Positions 9,847 through 20,733 are shown, counted from the first letter of the stretch. The stretch is DNA of 64,000 bases from Altererythrobacter sp. C41 (GCF_016803135.1 NZ_JAEVFE010000004.1:136501-200500); one strand, 5' to 3'. Translations and numbers: made by a program. The notes: a model not told the origin generated them from the letters alone.

Positions 9847-12012
9847 CTACACAAAGCTGTACGGATCGACGTCCACGCTCACCCGCACGCCGCGGGGGAA
9901 GTCGAGGGCGCCGAGCCATTGGCGGATCACATCCTGCACCTGCGCGCTGCGGCGGGCGTTGATGAGCAGCCGGTAGCGGTAGCGGCCTCGTAGTAGGGAG
10001 AGCGGGGCGGCGGCCGGGCCGAGAATGGCGATGTCGGGGTGATCCGGGCGCGTGCCGCCGATCGCGCGGGCGGCTTCCTTCGCCTCGGCTTCGTCCTCGC
10101 TCGAGACGATGATCGCGGCCCAGCGGCCGAAGGGCGGGGCGCCGGCGTGGCGGCGGGCCTCCGTTTCGGCGGCATAGAAGGCGTCACGATCGCCGGCTGC
10201 CAGCGCGGCGATCACCGCGGCTTCGGGATGGCGCGTCTGGATCAGGACTTGTCCCGGCTTGTCCCCGCGACCGGCGCGGCCGGCGACTTGCGCGATCTGC
10301 TGATATGTGCGCTCCGCCGCGCGCAAGTCGCCGCCTTCGAGGCCGAGGTCGGCATCGACCACGCCGACCAGTGTCAGCTCGGGAAAGTGAAAGCCCTTGG
10401 TCACGAGCTGGGTGCCGACGATCACGTCGATCGCCCCCGCTTCGACTTGCGAGACGAATTCCGCCGCTTTCTCCGGCGAATTGAGCGTATCGCTGGTCGC
10501 GACCGCCACGCGTGCTTCGGGCAGAATCTCGGCCACTTCGTCCGCAATCCGCTCGACGCCGGGCCCGCAGGCGACCAGGCAATCGGGCTCGCCGCATTCG
10601 GGGCAGGTCGCCGGCGGCGGTGTCTCGTGTCCGCAGTGATGGCAGGCAAGCCGGCGGCTGAAACGATGCTCGACCAGCCACGCGGTACAGTTGGGGCACT
10701 GGAAGCGGAAGCCGCAATTGCGGCACAGCGTCAGCGGGGCATAGCCGCGCCGGTTGAGGAACAGCAGCGACTGCTCGCCGCGTTCCAGCCGCACCGACAG
10801 TTCCTGCGCCAGCCGCGGCGCCAGCCAGCGGCCGCGTTCGGGCGGTTCTTCGGTAAGGTCGATCGTCTCGATCGCCGGCAGTTCCGCCGCGCCGAACCGG
10901 CTGGGCAGTTCGAGCCGTTCGTACGTGCCGTTGTCCGCCATCTGGAGGCTTTCGAGCGCGGGGGTCGCACTGGCGAGGATCACCGGCAGCGCTTCGAACC
11001 GCGCGCGCATCACGGCCACATCGCGCGCGTTGTAGCGCACGCCGTCGTCCTGTTTGAAGCTGATCTCGTGCGCTTCGTCGATCACGATCAGGCCGAGGTT
11101 CGCGTACGGCAGGAACAGCGCCGAGCGCGCGCCCACGACGACTTGCGCTTCACCGCTCGCGATCGCTCTCCATGCGCGCCGCCGCTCGGTCGATTTCAGG
11201 GACGAATGCCAGACGACCGGCGGCACGCCGAAACGGTCCTCGAACCGGCGCAGGAACGCCTCGGTCAGCGCGATCTCGGGCAGCAGGACGAGCACCTGTC
11301 GGCGCGCGCGCAGCGCGGCGGCGACGGGTTCGAAATAGGTCTCGGTCTTGCCCGAGCCGGTCACGCCGTCGAGAAGGAAGGGCACGAAACGGCGCGCTTC
11401 GACGGCTTCGACCAGCCGCGCGGCGACCGTGCGCTGATCCGCCGTCAGCTCGGGCTGGGCATGGTCGGGATCGCCACGCGGGTAGGGACGGTCGCAATCG
11501 ACGGCGACCGGTTCGAGCACGCCCTGGTTGACGAGGCCGCGCAGCACGCCTTCGGACACGCCGGCCAGTTCGGCCAGCTCACGGATCGTCGCCTGCTCGC
11601 CTTCGAGTAGCTCCATCGCGCGTTCGCGCTGCGGCGTCATCCGCTCCGGCATGCCGCCGGTCAGGCGGTACTCGGTCACCGTCGCGGGGCCCCGCAGCGC
11701 GCCGCCGCTGGCGATCACCATGCGGGCGACGGAGGAGAGCGGCGCGCAGTAGTAGTCCGCCGTCCACTCGATCAGCCGGCGCAGCGCGGGCCTGAGCGGC
11801 GGGACGGGCAGCACCTCGATCAGCGGACGGAGCCGGGAATCGGGAACGGAATTGGCGGGCAGGCGCTCCTCGTCCCACACGATACCGACGATCTGGCGCG
11901 GGCCGAGCGGAGCGACTACGACCGATCCGGGCTCGACCGCCATCCCGGCCGGAACCGAATAGTCGAGCGCGCCGAGCGCGGCGTTGAAGACGAGGAGACG
12001 GACGCGGTTCAT
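9847..12012 (-). CDS. priA: primosomal protein N' (replication restart helicase)
   Basis: PriA recognises stalled forks, unwinds DNA 3' to 5' and reloads the replisome. The 721-residue protein has the N-terminal DNA-binding region, Walker A GVTGSGKT at 216-223, and the DEAH box at 312-315. Eight zinc-binding cysteines are at 430, 433, 439, 442, 457, 460, 470 and 473. The ATG at 12012 gives [10 protein letters not shown]. It is transcribed divergently from fsa across 155 bases that contain a short repeat (CCCCTTCGCAGGGG at about 12090-12103). Confidence 0.97.
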   Translation of the reverse strand: MNRVRLLVFNAALGALDYSVPAGMAVEPGSVVVAPLGPRQIVGIVWDEERLPANSVPDSRLRPLIEVLPVPPLRPALRRLIEWTADYYCAPLSSVARMVIASGGALRGPATVTEYRLTGGMPERMTPQRERAMELLEGEQATIRELAELAGVSEGVLRGLVNQGVLEPVAVDCDRPYPRGDPDHAQPELTADQRTVAARLVEAVEARRFVPFLLDGVTGSGKTETYFEPVAAALRARRQVLVLLPEIALTEAFLRRFEDRFGVPPVVWHSSLKSTERRRAWRAIASGEAQVVVGARSALFLPYANLGLIVIDEAHEISFKQDDGVRYNARDVAVMRARFEALPVILASATPALESLQMADNGTYERLELPSRFGAAELPAIETIDLTEEPPERGRWLAPRLAQELSVRLERGEQSLLFLNRRGYAPLTLCRNCGFRFQCPNCTAWLVEHRFSRRLACHHCGHETPPPATCPECGEPDCLVACGPGVERIADEVAEILPEARVAVATSDTLNSPEKAAEFVSQVEAGAIDVIVGTQLVTKGFHFPELTLVGVVDADLGLEGGDLRAAERTYQQIAQVAGRAGRGDKPGQVLIQTRHPEAAVIAALAAGDRDAFYAAETEARRHAGAPPFGRWAAIIVSSEDEAEAKEAARAIGGTRPDHPDIAILGPAAAPLSLLRGRYRYRLLINARRSAQVQDVIRQWLGALDFPRGVRVSVDVDPYSFV

Positions 12013-12167
12013 GTGATCGCGCCCATATGAGAGCGGCAGGGCGCAGGCGGCAAGGCGTGGAAGGGCGAAATGTCCGGTTTGTTACGTCGCCCCTTCGCAG
12101 GGGTGAAGGGGTGGCCTGGCATCGCCGAAAAGGTATAGCGATCGCGAATCGCCAATCGGAGCCGAAC

Positions 12168-12824
12168 ATGAAATTCTTCGTCGACACCGCCGACACCGCC
12201 GAGATCGAGGACCTGGCCGCGACCGGCCTGCTCGACGGCGTCACCACCAACCCCTCGCTGATCGCCAAGTCGGGCCGCGACTTCATGGAAGTGACCAAGG
12301 AGATCTGCGGCCTGGTGGACGGGCCGGTCAGCGCCGAGGTCGTCGCGCTCGACCACGAGACGATGATGAAGGAGGCCGAGGTCCTCCGCAAGATCGCCGA
12401 CAACGTCTGCATCAAGGTGCCGCTCACGATCGACGGCCTGAAGACCTGCAAGGCGCTGACCGGCGATGGCACCATGGTCAACGTCACCCTGTGCTTCTCG
12501 GCCAACCAGGCACTGCTCGCGGCCAAGGCCGGGGCGACCTTCATCTCTCCCTTCGTCGGCCGTCATGACGACAACGGGTTCGACGGGATGGAGCTTATCC
12601 GCGACATCCGCCTGATCTACGACAACTATCTGTTCGATACCGAAATCCTCGTCGCGTCCGTACGCCACGCGACGCACGTGCTCGAAAGCGCGCGGATCGG
12701 GGCCGACGTCGCGACGATGCCGCCGAGCGTGATCCGCGGGCTCTTCAAGCACGTGCTGACGGACAAGGGCATCGAAGGGTTCCTCGCCGACTGGGCGAAG
12801 ACCGGGCAGACGATCCTGAAGTGA
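12168..12824 (+). CDS. fsa: transaldolase / fructose-6-phosphate aldolase family protein
   Basis: The 218-residue protein belongs to the short TalC/FSA group of class I aldolases: [10 protein letters not shown] at the start, TTNPSL near residue 27, and the Schiff-base lysine Lys83 in NVCIKVPLT. Family members act either as transaldolase (pentose phosphate pathway) or as fructose-6-phosphate aldolase, and sequence reading alone cannot choose between them. The start at 12168 has CGGAG upstream. A longer frame to 12027 would translate promoter and repeat DNA. It is monocistronic by appearance; a palindromic repeat fills the gap to cobT. Confidence 0.93.
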   Translation: MKFFVDTADTAEIEDLAATGLLDGVTTNPSLIAKSGRDFMEVTKEICGLVDGPVSAEVVALDHETMMKEAEVLRKIADNVCIKVPLTIDGLKTCKALTGDGTMVNVTLCFSANQALLAAKAGATFISPFVGRHDDNGFDGMELIRDIRLIYDNYLFDTEILVASVRHATHVLESARIGADVATMPPSVIRGLFKHVLTDKGIEGFLADWAKTGQTILK

Positions 12825-12843
12825 TCCGTGCGCTCATCCCTCT

Positions 12844-12922
12844 GAGTCCCCGCGCAGGTGAGGACCTCATGCCACTGGCGCTCCGCTCGAGGCCTGAGGC
12901 GCCCGCCTGCGCGGGGGTTCGG
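12844..12922. repeat. REP-like element between fsa and cobT
   Basis: An imperfect inverted repeat with outer arms GAGTCCCCGCGCAGGTGAGGACCTCA and, on the far side, TGAGGCGCCCGCCTGC then GCGGGGGTTCGG. The same outer arms occur at 58594-58684, where the element lies inside the egtB coding frame. The middle differs between the two copies. It lies between two same-strand genes and ends about 12 bases before the cobT start. Confidence 0.75.
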
Positions 12923-12934
12923 AAGGAATAGAAT

Positions 12935-14755
12935 TTGGCCGACCAGACGCCTCTCGACCGCTTCAAGCTCGCGCTGACCGGAACGGCGCGTGCCCTCGCG
13001 CGCGAGCCGGAGGTGGAGGTCGCCTGGAGCGCGGACGCGCCCGCAGCCAACGGCAAGAACTTCCGCGTCCCGCTCCCCGGCCGCACTCTGCCGCCCGAGC
13101 AGGCGCGTGAGGCGCGCGGTTTTGCGGACAGCTTCGCGCTCAAGCTGCGCCATCATAATGCCGCGCTGCATGCACGCGGCGCGCCGTCGGAGCCGGTCGC
13201 GCGCGCCTGCTACGACATGGCCGAGCAAGTCCGCTACGAAGCGCTCGGCGCCAACAATTTCAACGGGATACGCGAGAACCTTGATGCGGCGGTGGAATTG
13301 CGAACCGCCAGCGATCCGATCTCCCGTGCGCAGAGCGAGAATGATGTCCCCCTGCAGACCGCGCTCGGTCTGATCCTGCGCGAGCGGCTGACCGGCGCGC
13401 CGATCCCTGAGCGCGCCCACGCCGGTGTCGAGATGGTCCGCGAGTTCATCGAGGCGCGGGCCGAGCCCGATCTGGAAGCACTCGCGCTCTCGCTGGACGA
13501 TCAAAAGGCTTTCCAGTCGCTTGCTCTGGACATGTTACGCCACCTCGAACTCACCCGGCCGGAGGAAAACGAAAGCGGCGACAACGAGGAAGGCGACGAG
13601 GAGGACGGCCTCGACCAGGACGAGGATCAGGACGAAGGCGAGGACAGCGGCGAGGCCGAGCCGCAGACCACCGAAATCGCCGGCGAGCCGAGCGAGGGCG
13701 AGAGCGAGGGCGGCGACGATACCGACACGTCCGAAGGCGAGGAAATGGCCGACGGCGAAGAGTCGGAAGAGGGTGATGAAGGCATGCTGCCCGTCCGCCC
13801 CAACCGGCCGTGGACCGACATTCCGAACGACTTCGAGTACAAGTATTTCACCGACAAGTTCGACGAGGTGATCGAAGCACCCGAGCTGTGCGATGCGGAG
13901 GAGCTCGACCGCCTCCGCGCCTATCTCGACAGCCAGCTCGCCGGGCTCCAGTCGGTCGTCACCAAGCTCGCCAACCGCCTCCAGCGGCGCCTGATGGCGC
14001 AGCAGAACCGGAGCTGGGATTTCGATCAGGAAGAAGGCCTGCTCGATGCCGCGCGGCTGGCGCGCGTCGTCATCAGCCCCGGCCATTCGCTGAGCTACAA
14101 GATCGAGCGTGATACAGAGTTCAAGGACACCGTCGTCACGCTGCTGATCGACAATTCCGGTTCGATGCGCGGGCGGCCGATCTCGATCGCGGCGATCAGC
14201 GCCGACATCCTCGCGCGCACGCTTGAGCGCTGCGGGGTCAAGACCGAGATCCTCGGCTTCACCACCCGCGCGTGGAAGGGCGGGCAGAGCCGCGAAGCCT
14301 GGCTCGCCGACGGCAAGCCGCCGCACCCGGGCCGCCTCAACGACTTGCGCCACATCGTCTACAAGAAGGCCGACGAGCCCTGGCGCCGCGCGCGCCGCAA
14401 CCTCGGCCTGATGATGCGCGAGGGGCTGCTGAAGGAGAACATCGACGGGGAGGCGCTGCTCTGGGCGCACCAGCGCCTGCTCGGCCGCTCGGAAGACCGC
14501 CGCATCCTGATGGTCATCTCGGACGGCGCGCCGGTCGACGATTCGACGCTGAGCGTGAACAGCGCGGGTTATCTCGAAAGCCACTTGCGCCGCGTGATCG
14601 ACTGGATCGAGAAGCAGTCCCCGGTCCAACTCGTCGCCATCGGCATCGGCCATGACGTCACCCGCTACTACAAGCGGGCGGTAACGATCATGGACGTGGA
14701 GCAACTGGGCGGCACGATCATCGAACAGCTCGCCGGCCTGTTCGAGGCGGAGTGA
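12935..14755 (+). CDS. cobT: cobaltochelatase subunit CobT
   Basis: CobT is a VWA-domain partner of the AAA+ protein CobS and the CobN subunit in ATP-dependent cobalt insertion into hydrogenobyrinate diamide (aerobic B12 pathway). The 606-residue protein uses a TTG start at 12935, preceded by AAGGA. A very acidic linker occupies about residues 208-290. The VWA MIDAS motif DNSGS begins at Asp406, and the C-terminal [19 protein letters not shown] is characteristic. cobS, often adjacent in alphaproteobacteria, is not beside it here. The 3' end contains the likely promoter of the following toxin-antitoxin pair. Confidence 0.95.
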   Translation: MADQTPLDRFKLALTGTARALAREPEVEVAWSADAPAANGKNFRVPLPGRTLPPEQAREARGFADSFALKLRHHNAALHARGAPSEPVARACYDMAEQVRYEALGANNFNGIRENLDAAVELRTASDPISRAQSENDVPLQTALGLILRERLTGAPIPERAHAGVEMVREFIEARAEPDLEALALSLDDQKAFQSLALDMLRHLELTRPEENESGDNEEGDEEDGLDQDEDQDEGEDSGEAEPQTTEIAGEPSEGESEGGDDTDTSEGEEMADGEESEEGDEGMLPVRPNRPWTDIPNDFEYKYFTDKFDEVIEAPELCDAEELDRLRAYLDSQLAGLQSVVTKLANRLQRRLMAQQNRSWDFDQEEGLLDAARLARVVISPGHSLSYKIERDTEFKDTVVTLLIDNSGSMRGRPISIAAISADILARTLERCGVKTEILGFTTRAWKGGQSREAWLADGKPPHPGRLNDLRHIVYKKADEPWRRARRNLGLMMREGLLKENIDGEALLWAHQRLLGRSEDRRILMVISDGAPVDDSTLSVNSAGYLESHLRRVIDWIEKQSPVQLVAIGIGHDVTRYYKRAVTIMDVEQLGGTIIEQLAGLFEAE

Positions 14756-14756
14756 C

Positions 14757-14785
14757 TTGGTCGATCATACTTCGTGTGATATTGT
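14757..14785 (+). promoter_or_regulatory. putative parDE promoter with embedded operator palindrome
   Basis: A -35-like TTGGTC (14757-14762) and a -10-like TATTGT (14780-14785) are exactly 17 bases apart, just after the cobT stop. The spacer holds the near-palindrome ATCATACTTCGTGTGAT (14764-14780), a plausible ribbon-helix-helix operator. The predicted transcript start (about 14792) falls next to the parD ATG at 14793, and no ribosome binding site is seen, so the message may be leaderless. Confidence 0.4.
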
Positions 14786-14792
14786 ATGCGGC

Positions 14793-15077
14793 ATGGGAAA
14801 ACTCGAACGCATCACTGTGACCATGCCTGAGGAAATGGCCGCCAGGCTGCGCGCGGCGGTGGATTCGGGTGCTTACGCCACCACCAGCGAGATCGTGCGC
14901 GAGGCCTTGCGTGACTGGAGCGACGATCAGGATCGTAAAGAAGCCGCAGTGGAGCGGCTTCGCGTGATGGTCGAAGAGGCAAGAGCCGGCCCGAGCTATC
15001 CTGCCGAGGAGGTTTTTGCCGAGATTCGTGCTCTGGTGGCTGAGCAGGCGGCTAAGTATCGAGCCGAAGGTCAGTGA
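14793..15077 (+). CDS. parD: ParD-type antitoxin (CopG/RHH family)
   Basis: This 94-residue protein has an N-terminal ribbon-helix-helix domain (LERITVTMPEEMAARLRAAV, then TSEIVREALRDW), which binds the operon promoter. A charged C-terminal half normally wraps around and neutralises the ParE toxin. The ATG at 14793 is chosen because the family starts with GKLERITV; an earlier in-frame start would overlap the promoter. Its stop overlaps the parE start by four bases (GTGA). Type II antitoxins of this group typically repress their own promoter, and a palindrome sits in the predicted promoter spacer. Confidence 0.92.
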   Translation: MGKLERITVTMPEEMAARLRAAVDSGAYATTSEIVREALRDWSDDQDRKEAAVERLRVMVEEARAGPSYPAEEVFAEIRALVAEQAAKYRAEGQ

Positions 15078-15373
15078 GACGTTACGAGATTCGACAACAC
15101 GCGTGCGGCGATCTGCGCGACATTGCCATCTATATCGGCCAGGAGGATCCCGATCGTGCCGAGGCCTTCGTCGGTGAACTCCTCGCGAAGATCGAATGGA
15201 TCGCCGACAATCCCAAGCTCTATCGGCCGCGCTTCGAATGGGATCGCAACTTTCGGATTGCGCACCACGCGCGCTATTACATTCTCTACTATATCGAGGG
15301 TGACACCGTTGAAATCCTGCGCGTCGTCCATTCCTCGCGTGATCTCGCTGCATTGCTTGACGACCTAAAATGA
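15074..15373 (+). CDS. parE: ParE-type toxin (RelE/ParE superfamily)
   Basis: The 99-residue protein fits the ParE fold: LRDIAIYIGQEDPDRAEAFV, IADNPKLYRPRFEW, and the C-terminal IEGDTVEILRVVHSSRD carrying the usual Arg, His and Arg-Asp residues. ParE proteins of known activity poison DNA gyrase, while RelE relatives cut mRNA. The set here looks like ParE, but the target is inferred from family only. The start is GTG at 15074, overlapping the parD stop. The reading frame looks intact, with no frameshift. Unusually, its stop overlaps the ATG of a nitroreductase gene by four bases. Confidence 0.92.
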   Translation: MRRYEIRQHACGDLRDIAIYIGQEDPDRAEAFVGELLAKIEWIADNPKLYRPRFEWDRNFRIAHHARYYILYYIEGDTVEILRVVHSSRDLAALLDDLK

Positions 15374-16044
15374 AAGTCTCCGACGCCGTCGCTACCCGCC
15401 GCTCGATCCGTGCCTTCCTCGACAAGCCGGTCGACCGCGCCGTTCTGGAGCGCGTGCTGCAGAACGCGCAGCGTGCGCCGTCGGGCGGGAACACGCAGCC
15501 GTGGCACGGGCTCGTTCTCACGGGCGACCCGCTGCAGCGCTTGTTCGCACGGATCGCGGAGGAATTTCCCAAGGGCCGCGCGGCGCATGCACCGGAGTAT
15601 CATATCTACCCGCCCGAGCTCGACGGCGCCTACGAACAGCGCCGGTTCGGCGTTGGCGAGGACATGTACGGCGCCCTGGGTGTCGCGCGGGAGGACAAGT
15701 CGCAGCGGCTTGCGTGGTTCGCCAACAACTTCCGCGGGTTCGGCGCACCGGTGCTGATGCTGGTCCACACGCCGAGGTACATGGGCCCGCCGCAGTGGTC
15801 CGACATCGGCATGTGGCTGCAGACGATTATGCTCCTCTTGCGCGAAGAGGGGCTCGACTCGTGCCCGCAGGAGGCGTGGGCGGTCTACTCCCCCCAGATC
15901 CGCGAGGTGGTCGAGATCCCGGAGGATCACACCTTCTTCTGCGGCCTCGCGATCGGCTGGCGCGACCCGGAAGCGCCGGTGAACAGCTTCCCCGTCGCCC
16001 GCGCGCCGCTCGACGAAGCGATCCGCTGGCAGGGGTGGGAATAG
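15370..16044 (+). CDS. nitroreductase family protein
   Basis: This 224-residue flavin (FMN)-dependent oxidoreductase has the family N-terminus VATRRSIRAFLDKPVDR, then APSGGNTQPWHG for FMN binding, and a C-terminal FFCGLAIGWRDPEAP. Members reduce nitroaromatics, quinones or related compounds with NAD(P)H; the natural substrate is not predictable here. Its ATG lies within the parE stop (ATGA overlap), so it is translated from the parDE message unless it has an internal promoter. Two palindromic repeats follow it. Confidence 0.92.
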   Translation: MKVSDAVATRRSIRAFLDKPVDRAVLERVLQNAQRAPSGGNTQPWHGLVLTGDPLQRLFARIAEEFPKGRAAHAPEYHIYPPELDGAYEQRRFGVGEDMYGALGVAREDKSQRLAWFANNFRGFGAPVLMLVHTPRYMGPPQWSDIGMWLQTIMLLLREEGLDSCPQEAWAVYSPQIREVVEIPEDHTFFCGLAIGWRDPEAPVNSFPVARAPLDEAIRWQGWE

Positions 16045-16047
16045 TCC

Positions 16048-16127
16048 CGTCATCCCGGCGCGAGCCGGGATCGCTCTCCCCCCGGCGCTCTATCGCAACC
16101 CGATCCCAGCTTGCGCTGGGATGACGC
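16048..16127. repeat. inverted pair of GTCATCCC-type palindromes
   Basis: Two head-to-head palindromes, CGTCATCCCGGCGCGAGCCGGGATC-like at 16048-16072 and its reverse-oriented relative at 16102-16127, fill most of the gap between the nitroreductase gene and cysS. The same family is found at 25966-26160 and 36449-36522. Confidence 0.85.
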
Positions 16128-16146
16128 GTATTTATAGCCGGACTCC

Positions 16147-17595
16147 ATGCCCGACTTGCCGCTGCGCCTGTTCAACAGCCTCACCCGCCAGCTCGAGACC
16201 TTCGAGCCCGTCCACCCCGGCGAGGCGCGGGTCTATTCCTGCGGGCCGACGGTCTACAACTACCCGCACATCGGCAACATGCGTGCGTACGTCTTCGCCG
16301 ACGTGCTCGGCCGCACGCTGAGCTGGAAGGGCTACGCGCTCACCCATGTCATCAACATCACCGACGTCGGCCACCTGACCGACGATGCCGACGCGGGCGA
16401 GGACAAGCTGGAGAAGGCCGCGGCCGAGAAGGCCCAGTCGATCTGGGACATCGCCAAGCACTACACCGAGGCATACTGGGTCGACGTGAAGGCGCTCAAC
16501 ATCCGCCAGCCCGCCCACTGGTCGATCGCCACGGACTACGTCCCGCAGATGATCGCCTTCGCCGAATCGATTGCCGACAAGCATTGCTACGAACTCGACA
16601 GCGGCCTCTACTTCGACGTCTCCACGGTCGCCGACTACGGCCGCCTCGCCCGCGCGAAGACCGAGGACGGCGAAGGCCGGATCGAGGCGGTTGAAGGCAA
16701 ACGCAACGCGGCCGACTTCGCCATCTGGCGCAAGACCCCGCCGGGCGAGACGCGCCAGATGGAATGGGACAGCCCCTGGGGCCCCGGCGCACCGGGCTGG
16801 CACCTCGAATGCTCGGTCATGGGCGAGGCACTGCTCGGCTTCCCGTTCGACATCCACACCGGCGGGATCGATCACCGCGAGATTCACCATCCGAACGAGA
16901 TCGCCCAGAATCAGGCGCGTTGCTGCACCAACGGCCTCGACGATCCGCTCGCCAGCGGCGCCCGCATCTGGATGCACAACAACTTCCTGGTCGAACGATC
17001 GGGGAAGATGTCGAAAAGCGCCGGCGAATTCCTGCGCCTGCCGCTGCTGGTCGAGAAAGGCTACCACCCGCTCGCCTATCGCCTGATGTGCCTCCAGGCG
17101 CATTATCGCAGCGAGCTGGAGTTCTCGTGGGACGGCCTCGGTGCCGCGCTGACGCGTCTCAAGCGCATGGTGCTGGCCGCCGAGCGCTTCGCCGACGCGG
17201 AGGAAGGCGGCGATCCGCGCCATCCGCGTTTAGCGCCGTTCCTCGACCGGTTCGCCGCCGCGATGTCCGACGATCTCAACACGCCCCTCGCGCTGACCGC
17301 GTTCGAGGAAGCGCTGGCGGCGAAGAAGATCGACCCCGCTGCCCGGCGCGCCGCGATCGCGGAGATGGACTCGGTCCTGGGCCTCGGCCTGCTCGACCTC
17401 AGCCGCGCCGACCTCCGGCTGCGCCCGAAGGATGCCGAACTGGATGAGGACGACGTGGAAGACGCCCTCGAACGCCGCCGCGACGCCCGCGAAGCGCGCG
17501 ACTTCTCGCGCTCCGACGCGATCCGCGAGGAACTTGCGGCGAAGGGTGTCGAGGTGATGGACGGCGACCCGCTGGGCTGGGAGTGGAAGCTATGA
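16147..17595 (+). CDS. cysS: cysteinyl-tRNA synthetase
   Basis: CysS charges tRNA-Cys with cysteine in the cytoplasm. The 482-residue protein has Cys32 in YSCGPTVYNYPHIGN, the HIGN motif at 41-44, a zinc-site region around LECSVMG and TGGIDHREIHH, and KMSKS at 287-291. The C-terminal helical domain with DFSRSDAIREEL is also present. The length is in the normal range. Its stop overlaps the next gene by four bases (ATGA), suggesting coupling to the dehydrogenase genes downstream. Confidence 0.98.
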   Translation: MPDLPLRLFNSLTRQLETFEPVHPGEARVYSCGPTVYNYPHIGNMRAYVFADVLGRTLSWKGYALTHVINITDVGHLTDDADAGEDKLEKAAAEKAQSIWDIAKHYTEAYWVDVKALNIRQPAHWSIATDYVPQMIAFAESIADKHCYELDSGLYFDVSTVADYGRLARAKTEDGEGRIEAVEGKRNAADFAIWRKTPPGETRQMEWDSPWGPGAPGWHLECSVMGEALLGFPFDIHTGGIDHREIHHPNEIAQNQARCCTNGLDDPLASGARIWMHNNFLVERSGKMSKSAGEFLRLPLLVEKGYHPLAYRLMCLQAHYRSELEFSWDGLGAALTRLKRMVLAAERFADAEEGGDPRHPRLAPFLDRFAAAMSDDLNTPLALTAFEEALAAKKIDPAARRAAIAEMDSVLGLGLLDLSRADLRLRPKDAELDEDDVEDALERRRDAREARDFSRSDAIREELAAKGVEVMDGDPLGWEWKL

Positions 17596-18530
17596 CCGTC
17601 GCCGTTCTGTCCGGCCTGATCCGCCCGCTGGTGGAGGCGCAACTGCCGCCGGAGATCGCACCGCGCTGGTACACATCGATCGACGAACTCCACACGCTGG
17701 CGCCGGAGGCGGAGATCGGGTGGTTCGATCTCGACGCGAAGGCTCCGATGGCGGAGGCGGTGCGGCGAGGGGAGAAGCTGCGCTGGCTCAATTCGATCTA
17801 CGCCGGGCTCGATTTCCTGCCGCTCGACCTGCTGCAGCAGCGCGGGGTGACGATCACCAACGGTGCCGGCATCAACGCAACCACCATCGCCGAATATGTG
17901 GTGATGGGCATGCTGACGATGGCCAAGGGCTATCGCGAGGTCGTCCGCGCGCAGGAGCGGCGCGAGTGGCTGCTGGATTCGCCCGGCAAGCGCGAACTGG
18001 CGGGCACCAGGGCGCTGCTGCTCGGCTACGGGGCGATCGGCAAGCTCATCAAACCGCGGCTGGAGGCATTCGAGGTCGAGGTCTCGGTCGTGCGCCGCTC
18101 GGGTGGTGAAGGCGCGCTGGGGCCGGATGAATGGCGCGCTCGCCTTGGCGAGTTCGACTGGGTGATCCTGGCCGTCCCCGCCACGCCCGAGACCGACGGC
18201 ATGATCGGCGCAGAAGAACTCGCCGCGATGAAGGCCGACGCGGTCCTGGTGAACATCGCCCGCGGTGCGGTGGTCGATCAGGACGCGCTCGTCGCCGCGC
18301 TGGAGGACAAGCGCATCGGCGGCGCGTTCCTTGACGTCACGACGCCCGAGCCGCTGCCGGCCGAGCACAAGCTGTGGTCGCTCGACAACGCGCACATCAC
18401 GATGCACCTCTCGGGCCGCGCGCAGGACAAGATGTTCATCCGCTCGGCCGAGCGCTTCCTCGCCAACTGCCGCCGCTACGTCGCCGGCGAGCCGCTCGAA
18501 CCGATCTTCGATCCCGCGCGCGGATACTGA
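17592..18530 (+). CDS. NAD(P)-dependent 2-hydroxyacid dehydrogenase family protein
   Basis: This 312-residue D-isomer-specific 2-hydroxyacid dehydrogenase has the Rossmann motif LLGYGAIGKLIKPRL (about residues 141-155), the substrate-binding Arg in NIARGAVVDQDAL, an acidic residue in DVTTPEPLP, and the general-base His in ITMHLSG. All catalytic positions appear intact. Reactions in this family are oxidation of a D-2-hydroxyacid or reduction of a 2-oxoacid such as glyoxylate or hydroxypyruvate; the substrate is not resolved here. It overlaps cysS by four bases and precedes an aldehyde dehydrogenase gene by 48 bases, so the three may form one operon. Confidence 0.9.
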   Translation: MTVAVLSGLIRPLVEAQLPPEIAPRWYTSIDELHTLAPEAEIGWFDLDAKAPMAEAVRRGEKLRWLNSIYAGLDFLPLDLLQQRGVTITNGAGINATTIAEYVVMGMLTMAKGYREVVRAQERREWLLDSPGKRELAGTRALLLGYGAIGKLIKPRLEAFEVEVSVVRRSGGEGALGPDEWRARLGEFDWVILAVPATPETDGMIGAEELAAMKADAVLVNIARGAVVDQDALVAALEDKRIGGAFLDVTTPEPLPAEHKLWSLDNAHITMHLSGRAQDKMFIRSAERFLANCRRYVAGEPLEPIFDPARGY

Positions 18531-18578
18531 GCGCGGACCCATCGGCCGTCGCAGGGATTGATCGGGCAGGAGGATCCC

Positions 18579-20024
<1,446 letters not shown>

Positions 20025-20089
20025 CCCTCCGGCATGAACCACGCGGGCGGGAATCCAGCCCGGTTTGGGCGGCGGGGGATAGTGAATGA

Positions 20090-20428
20090 TCATGCGTCCA
20101 CCAGCAGCAGGAGCTCGCACTCGACCGTCATTTGCGGTTGAGGCAGCAGGGTGTGATCGACCCGGGTGACGGTCGCGTCGGCGACGAGCTGACCGGGTAG
20201 GGCGAATTCGTGTTCGGGCAGGGTGGCAACGAAGTGCTCGCCCGCTGCGACGGCATCGGGGCCGTCGAAGCGCAGCGTCACCCGGTGGCGGGCGCCTTCG
20301 AAGGTCACGCTCGCCCAAGCCTTCTCGCGGTGCGTCACCACCGCGGCCTTGTTGCGGCCGAGATCGAGCAGCGCCGCGCGCAGCCGGTCGGCCGTGGTGC
20401 GACGGGGCGGGAGGGGATCACGCGGCAT
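20090..20428 (-). CDS. conserved hypothetical protein of the SOS-box operon
   Basis: The 112-residue protein has a basic N-terminus, then a mixed region with RHRVTLRFDGPDAVAAGEHF and LVADATVTRVDHTLLP. It looks like a small all-beta cytoplasmic domain with no signal or membrane segment. I do not recognise a named family. The ATG at 20428 overlaps the end of the upstream 65-residue HTH gene by 11 bases, so the two are almost certainly cotranslated. An SOS-type box lies 43 bases upstream of that first gene. Confidence 0.72.
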   Translation of the reverse strand: MPRDPLPPRRTTADRLRAALLDLGRNKAAVVTHREKAWASVTFEGARHRVTLRFDGPDAVAAGEHFVATLPEHEFALPGQLVADATVTRVDHTLLPQPQMTVECELLLLVDA

Positions 20429-20615
20429 GGGCAGTCTCCAGCGCGGCCTGGTAACCGGCCATGAAGGCACGGATGCGCGCCTCGGTGTCGGCGCGCGGTT
20501 CACGGCCGTTTCTCAGATCGAACACAAAGCGCGGGTCCTGCACCGCAAGGCGGCCGAACTTGGTCGCGGCGATGTCGTGCGCTCGGAGGAATTTCTCGAT
20601 GGATCGGATCAGCAT
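20418..20615 (-). CDS. minimal helix-turn-helix protein, first gene of the SOS-box operon
   Basis: This 65-residue protein is essentially one degenerate XRE-like helix-turn-helix: FLRAHDIAATKFGRLAVQDP, then RFVFDLRNGREPRADT, then a closing helix. Small proteins of this look (FGR.AV.D..FV..LR.G) are seen in sphingomonads, usually without function. The ATG at 20615 has GGGGAGAGCC upstream, a strong ribosome binding site. It is divergent from the S24 repressor gene across 118 bases that contain a GTTC-N7-GTTC box. A DNA-binding role is inferred from the fold pattern. Confidence 0.75.
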   Translation of the reverse strand: MLIRSIEKFLRAHDIAATKFGRLAVQDPRFVFDLRNGREPRADTEARIRAFMAGYQAALETAHAA

Positions 20616-20657
20616 GGCTCTCCCCGACGGATGGTGATGGGCGACTCGGAACTATGT

Positions 20658-20672
20658 GTTCCCGATTCGTTC
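20658..20672. promoter_or_regulatory. alphaproteobacterial SOS (LexA) box
   Basis: The sequence is a perfect GTTC-N7-GTTC direct repeat, the established LexA operator form in Caulobacter, Rhodobacter and Sinorhizobium. It lies 43 bases upstream of the small HTH gene and 62 bases upstream of the S24 repressor gene. One or two chance matches are expected per 64 kb, but this one is centred in a divergent regulatory gap next to a LexA-like gene. Confidence 0.6.
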
Positions 20673-20687
20673 CACCTGAAATCCTAC

Positions 20688-20724
20688 TTGTCTAGGAAAA
20701 ATACATCGTCTATACGGGAAAAAT
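20688..20724 (+). promoter_or_regulatory. S24 repressor promoter with overlapping direct-repeat operator
   Basis: TTGTCT (20688-20693) and TATACG (20711-20716) are 17 bases apart and form a good -35/-10 pair, with an expected start near 20723. Two copies of GTCTA followed by GGGAAAAAT or GGAAAAAT (20690-20702 and 20708-20724) overlap the -35 and the -10. Binding of a repressor there would block transcription, so autoregulation by the S24 protein is a fair inference. Confidence 0.5.
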
Positions 20725-20733
20725 GTTACAGGT

